NCBI GenBank assembly: GCA_003049485.1
Contig: PYST01000015.1
Location: 65,248 to 129,247 of the forward strand
Direction of reading: 5' to 3'
Source of the DNA: Ophioceras dolichostomum
Taxonomy: Eukaryota; Ascomycota; Sordariomycetes; Magnaporthales; Ophioceraceae
Length of the DNA stretch: 64,000 nt
In this document: positions 35,236 to 46,105 of the stretch, piece by piece
How positions within the stretch are numbered: position 1 is the stretch's first letter
Layout: every line of letters starts with the position of its first letter
Program-made: the position numbers and the translations under genes
The notes under the pieces: generated by a model
Told to the model about the DNA's origin: nothing
Databases searched by the model: none
The model's input: only the letters and a program-made list of their open reading frames with translations

Positions 35236-36508
35236 GCGGCCGGCTATTGGATTCTCGTTCGAGGAGATGGAACTGAGCCGCTCCAAAAAAGGAAAAGCTT
35301 TTGTGACGAGAATGGGACTGGGGGATGATGGAAGGTGGGCATATTGGGCTCCTAGGAATAGGCCCGGGCACCGGTTGGCGTCACATTTTAACATTGGAAA
35401 TTGCATGGAAAGGAATTACCTTAAATAACTTAGCTTTGGGGGAGCGACTCTAAGTCGCAGGCACAGATATTGGTGATGCAGATGGGGTTGAAGCATGCAT
35501 ACCCCCTCAGCCACCCATCCATATCTATACAGACGCCTCGGCGAAGAACATACTTGACTAGTATATAGCCCTTACAACTACGGTTTTGTATGACGGTATT
35601 CTTCAGCTTCTCGATTTCGACGGGTGGCGCAAACATGCACAGGGAAGATTCCATCTGGGTTACCTAGAGGAACATGTTCACAGGCACTCATCTAGGCGAT
35701 TTGCATCAACTGCCAGCAAAGTTAGCGATGAACAAGCTAGCACAGGGAAAGCGATCGAGGAGAGACACAAAGTGCGAACTTGGCCATCACATGACGTTTG
35801 GCGAGTGCTGCCCAGGATGGTGGTGCCAGCAGGAAGAGACCGTGGCGAGAATTGTGGTCGATTAGGGGACCTGCTTTGAAGCATGTGCTTAGTGAAAATC
35901 TAACCAGTATTTCAGGATGGAAAAGGTGGGTGTGCAAAGTAACGCAGGTAGGTATGCAAGGTACGCAGGTAAATTTGAAACGTATAAGTAATCTCAGAAC
36001 GAAACTCTCTCGGCTTCGCCTTGTTCGAGAGAGTAAAGGATATCCTCTCTGACCTGTTCGTGGACCGAGAGCGTTCTTGGCCACGCAGGCGGGTACTCGG
36101 CCAAACACCGCTGACCGAGCAACCGGGGATATCCGCCGTGGAAAAGGCCGCCTCGTGACGGGAGGAGCGGAGGCCCGGAGGCCCGGAGGCCGTAGTTGTC
36201 CTCAGACCGAGCTCAAGTTAGCCATCCGCCAGCAAAAAGAAGAGGAAGAAGAAACCCCCCCCCCCCATAAGCACCACCCTCCTCCATAAAATTACCGCGT
36301 GCGAGGGTAAAAGCAGGAAAACGAAAAACGCCATAGGGAGAACCACCGCATGAATGTAGGCCCATTATAGATCAATATTCGTGCCTTGCTCCTCTTGGCA
36401 TGCTGCAAAAGGATCGCACTGTCGTCGTTCTTGTTCCGAGAAAGCCGCCGTGCGCGAGTAGAAGACGACGAACGACAAAGAATAATAAGAGACCTGTCAG
36501 CCCCCAAG
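35236..36508. other. Convergent intergenic region, FBP1 to SPF30
   Basis: No gene supported. Includes a GGCCCGGA-type short repeat near 36170-36190 and a C-run at about 36256-36266. Confidence 0.5.
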
Positions 36509-37803
36509 TTAGTCCAGTTCATCTTGGGGCTGGTAGACATGTCGACTTCGGCTGGGGTCTTTGCGCATGGCCTGGCCAGACCCAGTGAATCCAACTGTGT
36601 TTTCACGTTCGCAGACGTCAGTCTCGATCCGGTATTCAGAGGAGTTGGCAAGAAGAAGAAAGGGGAGGAAAGGTCGGGGAAGCGATATGACAAGAAGAAA
36701 AACAAAACTAACCTCGCCCATGTACGCCCTCAGGCGTGCGGAACATGCTATCCTTCTTATGCGACTTGCCAAACTTAGACTTGTTGTTGAAGTCCTGCCA
36801 CTTGCTCTTGCCGGCCTCGAGCTCCTTCTTTGCCTTGATCTTCTTGAACTTCTTGACCGGCTTCCCGTCCGGCCCCAGCTCCACCCCGCCGCCGTTTCCG
36901 TTGCCATTCCCGCCCGTCTGCCGCGGCTGGTCGTATATGCTCGCCGCCGCGGAGAACACGGCGCCATTGTTGCTGACGACGCTGTGGCTGCCTCCTGCTG
37001 CTGCTGCTGCGCTGCTGGGGTCCGCAGATGTCCCAGCGGCGGCGGAGAAGGAGGAGGAATCCCCGGAATGCGCGGCGTCGCCCGCTGCCGCCGTCGTCGC
37101 TGGGAAGGGCAGATCAGCCGTGGGAGCGGCGGGGGCGGGGCCGCCGGCGACCGGTGTGCCGTCGGCCTTGCGCTTCTGCCCGACGGGGCGGATGTCCTTG
37201 GCGCGCAGCGTCTCGACCTCGTCGTAGCTCTTGAACTTGACCGTGTACATGGGCGCGGTGGACGAGCCCGTCACGGACGTGATGCGCGCGGGGTAGAAAC
37301 CCTTGTCGCCCGACACCCACTTGGCCAGCACATTGTCGTTAACCTTGTACGTGATCAACAGCTCCGGCTCGCTGCTATCTAGGGGAGGAGGGGGCGGAGG
37401 CGTGGCGGCGGCGGCGGCTGCCTTCTTGAAGGCCGGGTGGTTTTCTCGGGACCACTTCTCGGGTTCGGCAGGCGGGGGAGGTGGCGGCGGCGGGCTGGTG
37501 AATTTGGCTTGGGCTTTTGGTGGAGGCGGCGCTGCTTTCTTGGGTCGGAGCTCTGCGATCGACTCGTCGATCATCGATATCGCGGCTTCGAGTTCTGTCC
37601 TCAGCCCTTGCAGCTCTTCGTTTTCGGGGTCATCTTTGAGAGACAACAGGACAATGTCCAGCTGGAAAGAGGAAAGTACGCCGGAAAGGCAAAGCGTTAG
37701 TAGCACGATCTAGAGCGTCTGGAAGATGTCTGTAAGGATAGAAGGGGTCGCTAACCTGCTCGGCATATTGAGCCTTGTCCTCCTCAAACTGTGCAATGCT
37801 CAT
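36509..37803 (-). CDS. SPF30: Tudor-domain splicing factor SPF30 / SMNDC1
   Basis: Three exons (complement of 37756-37803, 36713-37661, 36509-36594) give 360 aa. The N-terminus is helical (exon 1 encodes MSIAQFEEDKAQYAEQ). A poly-Pro/poly-Ala linker (about 65-110) precedes the Tudor domain at about 118-175 (YKVNDNVLAKWVSGDKGFYPA .. VKFKSYDEVETL), which binds symmetrically dimethylated arginines on Sm proteins. After an Ala/Ser-rich low-complexity stretch comes the conserved basic C-terminal box, with KKFKKIKAKKELE, WQDFNNKSKFGK and SMFRTPEGVHGRVGFTGSG, the last spanning the final splice. The protein supports U4/U6.U5 tri-snRNP joining in spliceosome assembly. The 16-codon first exon is inferred from the in-frame joint ..AEQ-LDIVLLSLK. 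Confidence 0.93.
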
Positions 37804-38888
37804 CTTGTCGCCTTTCGAGTGTTGTGGACTCGATAATGCTGATATTTCGGTGTGAGCGTTCGACTCGGCTGGGCGGCGCGTTCGCTTGTGGCGAGTACTG
37901 GGAAGGATTCGTCTGCTTCCGGTTCGCGAAGCTGAGGAGGAATTTGATGGGTTTAAAGTATAAGTGAGAGACGAAGTGGGAGGACGACTACGTCAGATGC
38001 AAGGCAGGCGGCCATTCATTGATTTATTGCATGGATGGCCCCACATAAATAGACTCTTTATGCAACAAGGAGTGTAAAATCACACCATATGCATGTATGA
38101 GATACCGCACCGGATGGCCTGGAGTGATCTCACGATCCGCGACACAACATTTCTACCTTACTTTTAGGCGGCTTCCTGACATTATGCAGCCTTCTAGCTG
38201 ACTTCTAGGCCATTCTACGCGCATGCCCATTCCGGAGTATGGAGATACTAGGAGTGTTGATCTAATCGATGTTCCGCAGATCAAGTGGGATCAGATGAAT
38301 GAAATCCGTGGCAATATCTGCCCGCTTATTCGCTCCCCCATGTTCATTTTGCTCTCGGCCTCATGAGAGGAGCCACATGAGCATTTCGTGAGTGAATAAA
38401 AAGGGGAATGAACCGTAATAATACAGAAAGACCTGCAGGCATTGATTGCACCATGCGCCATCCAACTCTTGCTTCCAAGATGCCCAGCACGTAGTGCAAG
38501 GAAAAATTCGAGCGAAAAAGAAAAACAAAAACAAAGTCGTACACAGGGGCTCGCTTGGAATACGAAGACCGTCTACCTGTCAAGAGAAAAATTATTAGGA
38601 GTGCTTGTATTTGCATCTCCGAGCAGTGTAAAGTCGTGAATTAAAAGAAAGTCAACGTTAAAACAAAAGATATTTAAAGTGAAAACGGTTCCGCAGAGGA
38701 GACCCGCTAATAAGAGAAAACCCCTATGATTAAAAGAATAGAAGAGCCACCAATAGTCTCTTCCTACCCTTGTGGTGGGACAAGAAGAAAGAGTAGCGGG
38801 TTGGCTTGGAAGTATGCTGGCCAGACTGCAAATGAAAGATGAATTAGGAGCAGATCCAGCTTCGCCTTCTCATTATTCTGCTCCGTAA
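37804..38888. other. Intergenic, SPF30 promoter and distal sequence
   Basis: No gene supported. The bases just above 37804 are the SPF30 leader and promoter; the part from about 38390 to 38760 is A-rich. Confidence 0.45.
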
Positions 38889-39140
38889 TCAGACGTCGTC
38901 ATCAGGGGTCGAGGAGGGGGTTTGTATGGTGCCGGTGGTGCTGGTGGTGCTGGTGCTAGTAGTCGACGAGGGGGTTTGCGCGGTGCTGGTGGTGCTGGTG
39001 CTGGCGGTGCTGGCGGTAGTAGTCAAAGAAGGGGTTTGTATGGCGCTGGTGGTGGTAGTGGTGGTAGTGGTGGTAGTCGAGGGACGAACGACTGGCCGCA
39101 ACTCGCCGGAGGAGCTGATCTCCATCTCCGGTTCAGACTC
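38889..39140 (-). other. Open frame continuing past the Tco89 stop codon (Thr/Ser repeats)
   Basis: Downstream of the TAG at 39141-39143, the same reading frame stays open for 83 more codons to a stop at 38889. It encodes a Thr/Ser-rich segment with about three repeats built around QTPS. The DNA repeats are spaced 54 and 60 bases, so they keep the frame. It contains its own ATG at 39123-39125 (78-aa frame). It may be simply a 3' UTR minisatellite. Confidence 0.4.
38921..39085 (-). repeat. Minisatellite with GGTGCT-type core, about 3 units of 54-60 bp
   Basis: Three units begin with GGGGTTTG at about 38917, 38971 and 39031 and continue as GGTGGTGCT / GGTAGTGGT variants. Unit lengths are multiples of three. 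Confidence 0.75.
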
Positions 39141-41282
39141 CTAGTCCTGACTGGCGCTCAGATCCATATTCTTCTCCCACATGTTCCGTAGCAAGGCGAT
39201 CGTGCTGTCTTCGTCATCGTTGCCCCCTTCGACCAGGCTTGCGCCGCTGAGGCGCTCTTGCATCCTGCCGCTACCGGCACCGGCACCGGCAACGTCGTCG
39301 GTCTCCAGGCTCGAGTTCGTCCCGGTGCTCCTGATGGAGGAGAACACCCGCCTGGACACCGCTGGACGTTTGCCGCCACCGCCGGCAGAAGCGCTGCTCT
39401 CATTGCCACTCCCACCTCCAACCAGGTCGTGGCTCATGCTCTTGCTCCGCCGGCTGCCGAAGTTGGATGCGCCATCGCCGCCGACGAGACCAGAGCTTCC
39501 AGAGGTGGCCGAGCGCGGTTGTTGTTGTTGCTGCCTGTTGGCCGAGGAAGCTCCGCCGTTAGACTGCGGAATGCGTCGGGTCCTATCCGCGTTGGGGAGC
39601 TGCGCTAGGCGCGCAAGGCTGCGGGCGACTGGGTTCTGATAGCGTCGCACCACGAGGTACTCCTGGCCGGTGCGCTCGAGGAGTTTGCCGATACGGGGGT
39701 CGCGGTTGTCATATCCCGCGCCTCCAACCAGCGGCCCCGCCACGGGGCCCTGATGGTGATGGTGATTGGGTTCAAGGCTCGAACTCGCGCGCTGCAAATT
39801 AAGCTTCTGCTGAGTCCGGCTCTCCACAGCAGGATTACCCACGAAGGCTCCGGTGTGTCCCGCGATGGTATGCGCCCGAGAGGGAGGCCTGTTGACGGTG
39901 ATCACTCCGCCCGCGTCCTCGTCGGAGGTAAGAGACGACGGCTCGCCTTGGGTGCGGAAGCCGTTTTGGACCGCTGCTCGGTGGCGTAGATCGTTCACTC
40001 CTTCCATGGGTCCAGAATCCGGCGCGTAGAAGGAAACCCCTGAGCCTTGGTTGCCAGAGGAGCCATGACTGCTAGTGGTGACGAAGCGAGATGTGACAGC
40101 ATTCCCGCCACTGCTACTGCTGCCGCCGCTGGTTCTAGCCGTACCACGCTGAGGTGGTGGGGGTAAACCCGCCTCGCGCTGGCCCGCGGCGTCCAGGACC
40201 GTGTTAGGGACACCTTGTAGACGAGACGGGACGGAGGACGACGACATGCCGGCGGCGAGCTCGGAGGACATGACGGGCGCGACGCTTTGTGGCGGCACGC
40301 CGCGCTGTAGGAGCTTCGCAGTCGGCGAAGCGCCGTGTGACATCAGTCTCGAGACCGTCGGCGATGGCAGCGCAGACACACGCGGCGGTTGCTGTGCGGC
40401 TGCCTGTGGGCTTGGAATACCGCTAGATGGTGGTCGGGTGGCGTCGGGGCTGTCCGTCAGCTTGGCCGACGACTGGCCCGTGCTGACGACGGATCCGCGT
40501 CGGGAAAGGTACGGCGACGCGGAGGTGCTCGCATCGACCCACTCTTCGCCGTCGTCTTCCTCGTCGTGGCCGTCGGTGCCGAGGTCGAAGTGGACCTGGC
40601 TCTTGTTCGCTTTCTTCGTTACGCTCTGGTTCGACAGCGAGCGCTTGAGCGGCACGCCTGCGCGAGTCCGCTTGGTGGAGGTGGCGCCAGTGCCGGTCGT
40701 ATTGCTGGTGAAGACGTCCCCGTGCGACCGGTTGCGCCTCAGGCTCGATGCCGACACGTTCTTCTTTAAGCTTGTGGAGGACGTGTTTCTGGAGAGTCTC
40801 AGGTCGGAAGAGCTGCGACGATGAGCGCCTGCGGTCTGCAGCACTCGCTCGGGGTCTGGGGAAGGTGACGAGTGTCGCCGACTTGGTTTGGCAGCAGCCG
40901 CTGTGGGAGCGACGGCGTGCGACTTGTGCAGGGCTTTCGATGAGGGCACACGCGCATGCAGCCTGCCAGAAGCTCCTCCCCCCACGATGTGCTTCTGTTG
41001 TGGCTTCGGCCGATGCGGCAGGGCCTGCTGGGGTTGCTGGAGCTGCTGTGATTGCTGGGCAGCTTGTGGCAGGTTCTGTTGTTGGCCCTGCTGGCTTTGC
41101 TGGTATTGCTGGCTCTGCTGAATCTGGTGGCTTTGTTGGCTTTGTTGGCTGTGGTTGTGGTGGTTGGTTAACTGCGAATCACTGGTGTCGCGATGGCTCA
41201 ACGCGGGCCGTTTTGATTGGCTGTTGCTCGAGGCGTCGCTGTCTCTGTCTCTCTCCCTCTCCCTCTCCCTGTCTCTGGCCAT
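39141..41282 (-). CDS. TORC1 subunit Tco89-domain protein
   Basis: One exon, 713 aa, largely disordered. It starts with Arg/Glu/Asp repeats (RERERERD) and a Gln/His-rich tract of QQSQQ units. It then shows motifs I associate with the fungal Tco89 domain family: HARVPSSKALHK, LRLSRNTSSTSLKKNVSASSL, SQVHFDLGTDGHDEEDDGEEWVDAS followed by ASPYLSRRGSV, QQKLNLQRASSSLEP, YDNRDPRIGKLLERTGQEYLVVRRYQNPVARSL, and the C-terminus LLRNMWEKNMDLSASQD. Tco89 is a fungal-specific TORC1 component at the vacuole linked to nutrient signalling and cell integrity. Many Ser/Thr-rich patches next to Arg are plausible kinase sites. The name rests on recalled family sequence, not a search. Confidence 0.75.
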   Translation of the reverse strand: MARDRERERERDRDSDASSNSQSKRPALSHRDTSDSQLTNHHNHSQQSQQSHQIQQSQQYQQSQQGQQQNLPQAAQQSQQLQQPQQALPHRPKPQQKHIVGGGASGRLHARVPSSKALHKSHAVAPTAAAAKPSRRHSSPSPDPERVLQTAGAHRRSSSDLRLSRNTSSTSLKKNVSASSLRRNRSHGDVFTSNTTGTGATSTKRTRAGVPLKRSLSNQSVTKKANKSQVHFDLGTDGHDEEDDGEEWVDASTSASPYLSRRGSVVSTGQSSAKLTDSPDATRPPSSGIPSPQAAAQQPPRVSALPSPTVSRLMSHGASPTAKLLQRGVPPQSVAPVMSSELAAGMSSSSVPSRLQGVPNTVLDAAGQREAGLPPPPQRGTARTSGGSSSSGGNAVTSRFVTTSSHGSSGNQGSGVSFYAPDSGPMEGVNDLRHRAAVQNGFRTQGEPSSLTSDEDAGGVITVNRPPSRAHTIAGHTGAFVGNPAVESRTQQKLNLQRASSSLEPNHHHHQGPVAGPLVGGAGYDNRDPRIGKLLERTGQEYLVVRRYQNPVARSLARLAQLPNADRTRRIPQSNGGASSANRQQQQQPRSATSGSSGLVGGDGASNFGSRRSKSMSHDLVGGGSGNESSASAGGGGKRPAVSRRVFSSIRSTGTNSSLETDDVAGAGAGSGRMQERLSGASLVEGGNDDEDSTIALLRNMWEKNMDLSASQD

Positions 41283-42935
41283 TTTTGCTTATGCTGATTT
41301 TTCCTCTTCGGGATTCCGGCGGCGTCCGCTGTGGCTGTCTTGCGCGACTTTTTGTCACCCTTTCCTCTCCTCCTGCCTGCCGGATCCTTCTCCAGCCGAA
41401 AGAAGCTGAAGTGAGTGGCTTGCCAGACCGCCAAACCGCAAATGAGGAGGTGCGAAAAAGACGATTACTGGGGCACAATCAGTGTGGGTGGTTCGTTAGA
41501 CAGGCCCCGGCAGCAGCAACAGCAGCAAGCGATCGCAAGCAGCATGAACCGTCTGATGGGCAGGTATGGCAGAAAGCAACAGCAGCAGCACAGCACCTCG
41601 CGGCCTGGTGCTCCAATGCGCTCCAATCGAACGGGAAAATTGTGACAGGTTTCAACTCGAAGGACGAAAAGTCGGGCGGGGCGAGAATAAGAAGCCGAAG
41701 CCTAACAGACAAGATTGTCGTAAGTCACCAAGTCTGTCTTCCTGCTACAATCAGCGGTCATCCCGGTTCGGATAGAAGGTTCGGCAGACAACGACGAGAC
41801 TGGATGTCTGACACAGGCCAAATGTAGGTATACAAGTAAGGGAGAAGTATGTGAGCCTTCTCTGTCAATCTTCCATCATGGATACTTCTAGTAGACGCAC
41901 TCCACTTTACCATTGTCCCTCGATGTCTGTTTGCCAGCTTGGTTGTGTCCATGTCTGCCTGTGCTTGTGCTGTGACCCATTTTCCAAGCAAGCAAGCAAG
42001 GAACCTTGGAAGCCACTTCCCCTCAAATCAACGTGCCCCAGACGTCAGGCCGGCCGATTCCCGGTCGCATTCTAGCGGTGAAGCCGTCACAGCGCCGGTA
42101 GTGCACCTCCTGTGATTGGCCAATCTTTGTCCTCCTTGACACGTGACGGTACCACAACATAAGCCTAGAGGCAGTCTTCCCTCTAACATAGCTTACTCCT
42201 CTTGCTGGACGTCTCGATTACCTCCAAGGCGAAGCTCATTGGGCTAGTTGGGCTCGGGCTCGCACAACTAGGTACCTACCTACTAGTGTTTACACAATTT
42301 GGTTGGCTAGTTACCTTGATACAATGAGAGTAGTGGAAAGCACGAGAAAAAGATTAGGACCCGTCCGATCCTCGGAGCCAGGGGCTTGGGGTAAGCGAAC
42401 ATCCACATTCAGGGGTTCACTCTTGGACTGGATGCCCCGCGATGGCAGAACGTGCCCAAGACGGAAGTGCGATGCGATGAATGAGGTCTAACATTTGAGC
42501 GACGAGATATATGGCGAAGCAACCTATATACAAACCACCTACCTAGCCTAGTGTTCTATCCCTCATACCTCGAACAGCGAACATCGACAGGCTATCTTCC
42601 TGGTTCATCGGGAACAGCTCCCTCCAACATCCTGAACAACACTATCCAAACAAAAGCCCGAAGCCGTGCAAACGAGATACACATATGAATGAACATAGAG
42701 AGAGGAAGAGACTAGGGAAGGTGCATTCTAACTTAGTTACCACCACCGAACTACGGCAGAGGAATCAAGCCCTCCCGCCACGGCAAGGCGTTAGACTGAC
42801 TTGGGAGGGATAAGAATACTGGGGAGAAGAGCAAAACGCACGCAACGCAAGGCAACCCAAAGCACGCAGGAAGCAAAAAGCAGAAAACAAAACACAAAAA
42901 GCAATTTTTTCTTTTCTTTTTTTTAAACAATGAAA
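41283..42935. other. Intergenic, Tco89 promoter and beyond
   Basis: No gene supported. The CAGCAACAGCAGCAA-type sequence near 41511-41595 is a short trinucleotide repeat upstream of the Tco89 gene. An AACTAGGTACCTACCTACTAG palindrome cluster is at about 42267-42286. Confidence 0.45.
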
Positions 42936-42940
42936 AGAAA

Positions 42941-42989
42941 CAGAAAGCAGAAAGCAGAAAGCAGAAAGCAGAAAACAGAAAACAGAAAG
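42941..42989. repeat. Heptamer repeat (CAGAAAG)n, 7 copies
   Basis: Seven head-to-tail copies of CAGAAAG/CAGAAAA. They are embedded in a 300-bp asymmetrical purine-rich, GCAAA-rich tract (about 42830-43136) interrupted by T-runs at 42906-42924 and 42992-43028. This tract is immediately downstream of the orphan 427-aa ORF on the minus strand. Confidence 0.88.
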
Positions 42990-43128
42990 CAATTTTTTTT
43001 ATTTTTTATTTTTTGATTTTTTCTTTTTGTTAACAAGGAAAGCAAAGCAGAAAAACAACGCAGCAAAGCAACGCACCCAAAACGCCAAAACGCCAAAAAC
43101 GCAAAGCAAAGCAGAAGCAAAAGCAAAA

Positions 43129-44412
43129 CTAAAAAGCACAAAAAGGGTGACTGACTTTAAGAAATATTACTGGTCCTGACTCTGGGTAGAAAGGACGATG
43201 ACAGGTAGGGCAAGAGAAGGGACGCCGACATGTAGGACGAGCAGCAGGGAAATAAGCGACAGAAACAGGGCGAGCATGCTTAAAGAAGGGATCGACCCTA
43301 CGGGGCCTTGAGCGAAAGAGGGGAGCACTAGCGATGCGAGAACGAATGGCTGCCGCTGTGCTCTCCAGGTCATCGGCACGGGGAGCCACTGGGACTCGCC
43401 CGACCTCAGCAGGAGAGGCAGCGACAGGCACCACTGGCGCTGGGGTAGAAGTGAGGGGAAGCTCGCCTAGCGGGCGTCGAGACCTGCGATTCCTCCCTTC
43501 ACTGTTGGCGGCGGCCGTGTGGGCTGCCAGTCGCGACGCAAAGGACCCGGAGGTCAGCTGCGCGTGACTGAGAGCCCGCAGAGGGCCGCCGGGAACCCGA
43601 ACCCTAGGCTCAGGTCCCAAGGCATCCCGTGAAGGGCGGTCAGGACAGGGGGTACCAGACGAGTACTGCCAGCACTCTCTCCGCCCAACCACGCGACAGT
43701 TGCGGACCGTAATGAAATACGGATGCCGCAACGTGTCGGGGAGGCGAGGAACAGAGAGGACGAACTCGTCAGGGGAGGAAGTGACAGAAGGAGTGCATGC
43801 CACTTGGGGGGAAGAAGAAAAGAATGGATCGCCGACACTTGAAGCAGCGCCAGCATCAGAAGAACAAAGAGTGTACTCTTTCGCTGAGACGAAAGCTTCA
43901 TCCCCGCCAGAAGGAATGACAAAAGAGCCATGGTCAGAGGGGACACCACTGGAGTCACCATAACCAGAGGACTCGCAAGGAGTACTGGGAAGGTGATAAA
44001 GATCGCGAGGGGGCATAGGGAAATCAGGGATGCCAGAGCCAGAACCAGAACCAGAACCAGAGAGAGTGCTAGACAGAGAGCCGGAAAAGGCGCCTCCGAA
44101 GGAGTCACCCGAATCCGACTCAAAAGGAAGGGAAGTACTCACAGCAGCATCTGAAAGAGAGATAGGGGTGCTACTGGGGGACAAGTTAGCGAACGATTGG
44201 GAAGGGGGAGAGGACTCGCCGGCAGAAACCATCATCTTCCCCCTCCGTGGCTGACGCCCGAGGCACCGAGCCAACTCCCGGAGGAGCGTCATCGGAACGG
44301 GCGTGGGCGGCGAGCCGGAACGAACGTCGAGACGAGGAGGCGTCGCATCGTACAGGTCGGTGGACGCATCGTCGTCGAGGAGGAGGTCGAGGGCGGAGGG
44401 AGGGAACGACAT
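43129..44412 (-). CDS. Orphan ORF, Ser/Pro/Gly-rich protein of unknown function
   Basis: An uninterrupted frame of 427 aa from the ATG at 44412 (a non-ATG frame extends to 44514). Composition is Ser/Pro/Gly/Asp-rich with a run of SGSGSGSGSG, so most of it is probably disordered. A more ordered block near the middle reads RHPYFITVRNCRVVGRRECW, and the C-terminus contains a doubled PTCRRPF/PTCHRPF with four Cys that might bind metal. I do not recognise any domain. It could be one exon of a longer gene, a lineage-specific protein, or a chance frame; length and single-frame openness favour coding. Neighbouring DNA has simple repeats and is gene-poor. Confidence 0.5.
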   Translation of the reverse strand: MSFPPSALDLLLDDDASTDLYDATPPRLDVRSGSPPTPVPMTLLRELARCLGRQPRRGKMMVSAGESSPPSQSFANLSPSSTPISLSDAAVSTSLPFESDSGDSFGGAFSGSLSSTLSGSGSGSGSGIPDFPMPPRDLYHLPSTPCESSGYGDSSGVPSDHGSFVIPSGGDEAFVSAKEYTLCSSDAGAASSVGDPFFSSSPQVACTPSVTSSPDEFVLSVPRLPDTLRHPYFITVRNCRVVGRRECWQYSSGTPCPDRPSRDALGPEPRVRVPGGPLRALSHAQLTSGSFASRLAAHTAAANSEGRNRRSRRPLGELPLTSTPAPVVPVAASPAEVGRVPVAPRADDLESTAAAIRSRIASAPLFRSRPRRVDPFFKHARPVSVAYFPAARPTCRRPFSCPTCHRPFYPESGPVIFLKVSHPFCAF

Positions 44413-46105
44413 GCCGGCGAGGCAGGGAGGGGAGGGAGGGGAGGGGGGGTCGAAGGAGTGGACGCGGTAACGAGCCGACCGCGAGACGGCATAAAGAGTG
44501 GCAAAGAGGATCAAAAAAATGAACCCCCAAGAGAGAATCTGAAGGCAGAGACTAATAACCGTCTCTGACAGAGTATTGTCAAGGGGGTGTTGGACCTGTG
44601 CGGTGAGGTGGTCAGCACATTATCTCATGGTCAGTGGTAGGTAGACGGATAGGTGAGTGTGTGACATGGAAGTTGGATGGAAGTGGGCATGCATAAGGCA
44701 GAAGACACGATGACCAGGATGGTAGACGGTGGTTGATGGATGATGAAAGCAGTTGATGGTTGATGGCGATGATGATGGCGATGATGGAAGGAGGTGGTGG
44801 ATGATGTGGATGATGTGGATGATGAGCCGACGTCGTGATGGGTGGTGACGGAGGCATCGCGAGGCTGAATTTGGTTGTGTTGAGGATGAAAGTGAATTCA
44901 GGGGCCAGACGAGGCTACAGTGGGGGTTACAGTGGGTGAGGGCCCCTGAAAGTGCTGACAATCTGTGCGGTGGGTGGGGGTCTCAGGGGTTGATGAGGCG
45001 AACTGGCAGGTGTGGAACACCAACTGCCGAGACAGGGGTGGGGCCCACGTGCCAGATGTTGGCGACAGACCTGCCACAGGGCGACGGTCGACGCGTAGAA
45101 GGCACAACACAAGGCACGAACGCGTGTGATGGCAACGGAAGGCGGGTGCTGGGAAGGAAGGAGATGGTGATGGCGATGGAGGCAAGTCCTCGCCCGACTG
45201 GGGATGTCGGACAAGGCAGGAGAAGATGGGATAAAAAGGAAGGGAAGAGACTCACATTAACCAACGACCAGACTTGAAGGGCTGCCCACGCAGTCCCAAC
45301 AAGAATGGCCGACGCATTGAAAAAGTCACAGATGAAAGTCATTGCAAAAAAGCATGAGATCATGTGTCCGGGGAGTTCAGAATCGACTTCGAGGACCTCT
45401 GACCTCAGTCGGCGGCATTTACATATGAACTTGACCCCCCACATGGGGTCCACAGGTGGCAGAACTCCCGATCAGGAAGTCGTCGCCAGATCGGGACGGA
45501 CGCTATCCTCAGGAAGGCAGGCGGCGAGGGTGTGGCCCAAGCTCCAGGGGAGGAAGAGGTACGGAGGTACAAGGGGGTGAAAATGGCGACGGCGAGGTCT
45601 GTGGTATTAGGCTAGGAAATCTATCAATGTCTCATCGGCATCGTGTTGCGGGAGGTCTGTTGACTCCCCGACGCCCTTCAAAACGCGTCCGTAGGCCTCG
45701 TGGCGGTTGATATCACGAAAAAACCGGTTTCCGGCTCCGACGCGATCCTGGCCATGGCCTGGGATCGAGGCCGACCCTTCTGGCGACGATCGCCACCTCG
45801 CGCCAACGCCCGCCAACCCAAGGCGCGTATCAAAAGAATACACTCGGCGAGACCATCATGTAGGCACCGACATCGACCCGCCTACGGCCGTAGCGGTAGA
45901 CTTGGAGAATCGGCGTTTTCGCGTTCGGAGCGGGCTCTGGGGAGGTACAGCGAGGCACTTCGGGCTGTCGACTTCGGGCTGTCGAGGATCGCCATGGGAC
46001 AGCGCGTGGGTCCGCCATCAAACAGGCATCGGATCTGTGATCAAAAAAACCCAAGGAAAATTCTGATACCAATATATCCAGGATAGGGGGCCCGCGCCGG
46101 AAAAG
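44413..46105. other. Gene-poor stretch with short repeats
   Basis: No supportable gene. There is a GATGATGG-type degenerate repeat at about 44735-44825 and a direct repeat CTTCGGGCTGTCGA x2 near 45958-45985. Frames on both strands of up to 130 codons show no domain. It may contain the promoter or first exon of the orphan ORF, or old mobile-element debris; neither is demonstrable by eye. Confidence 0.4.

Noticed and set aside
45456..46086. Arg-rich frames resembling retroelement debris
   Set aside because: No reverse transcriptase, integrase, transposase or zinc-knuckle motif could be read in any frame.
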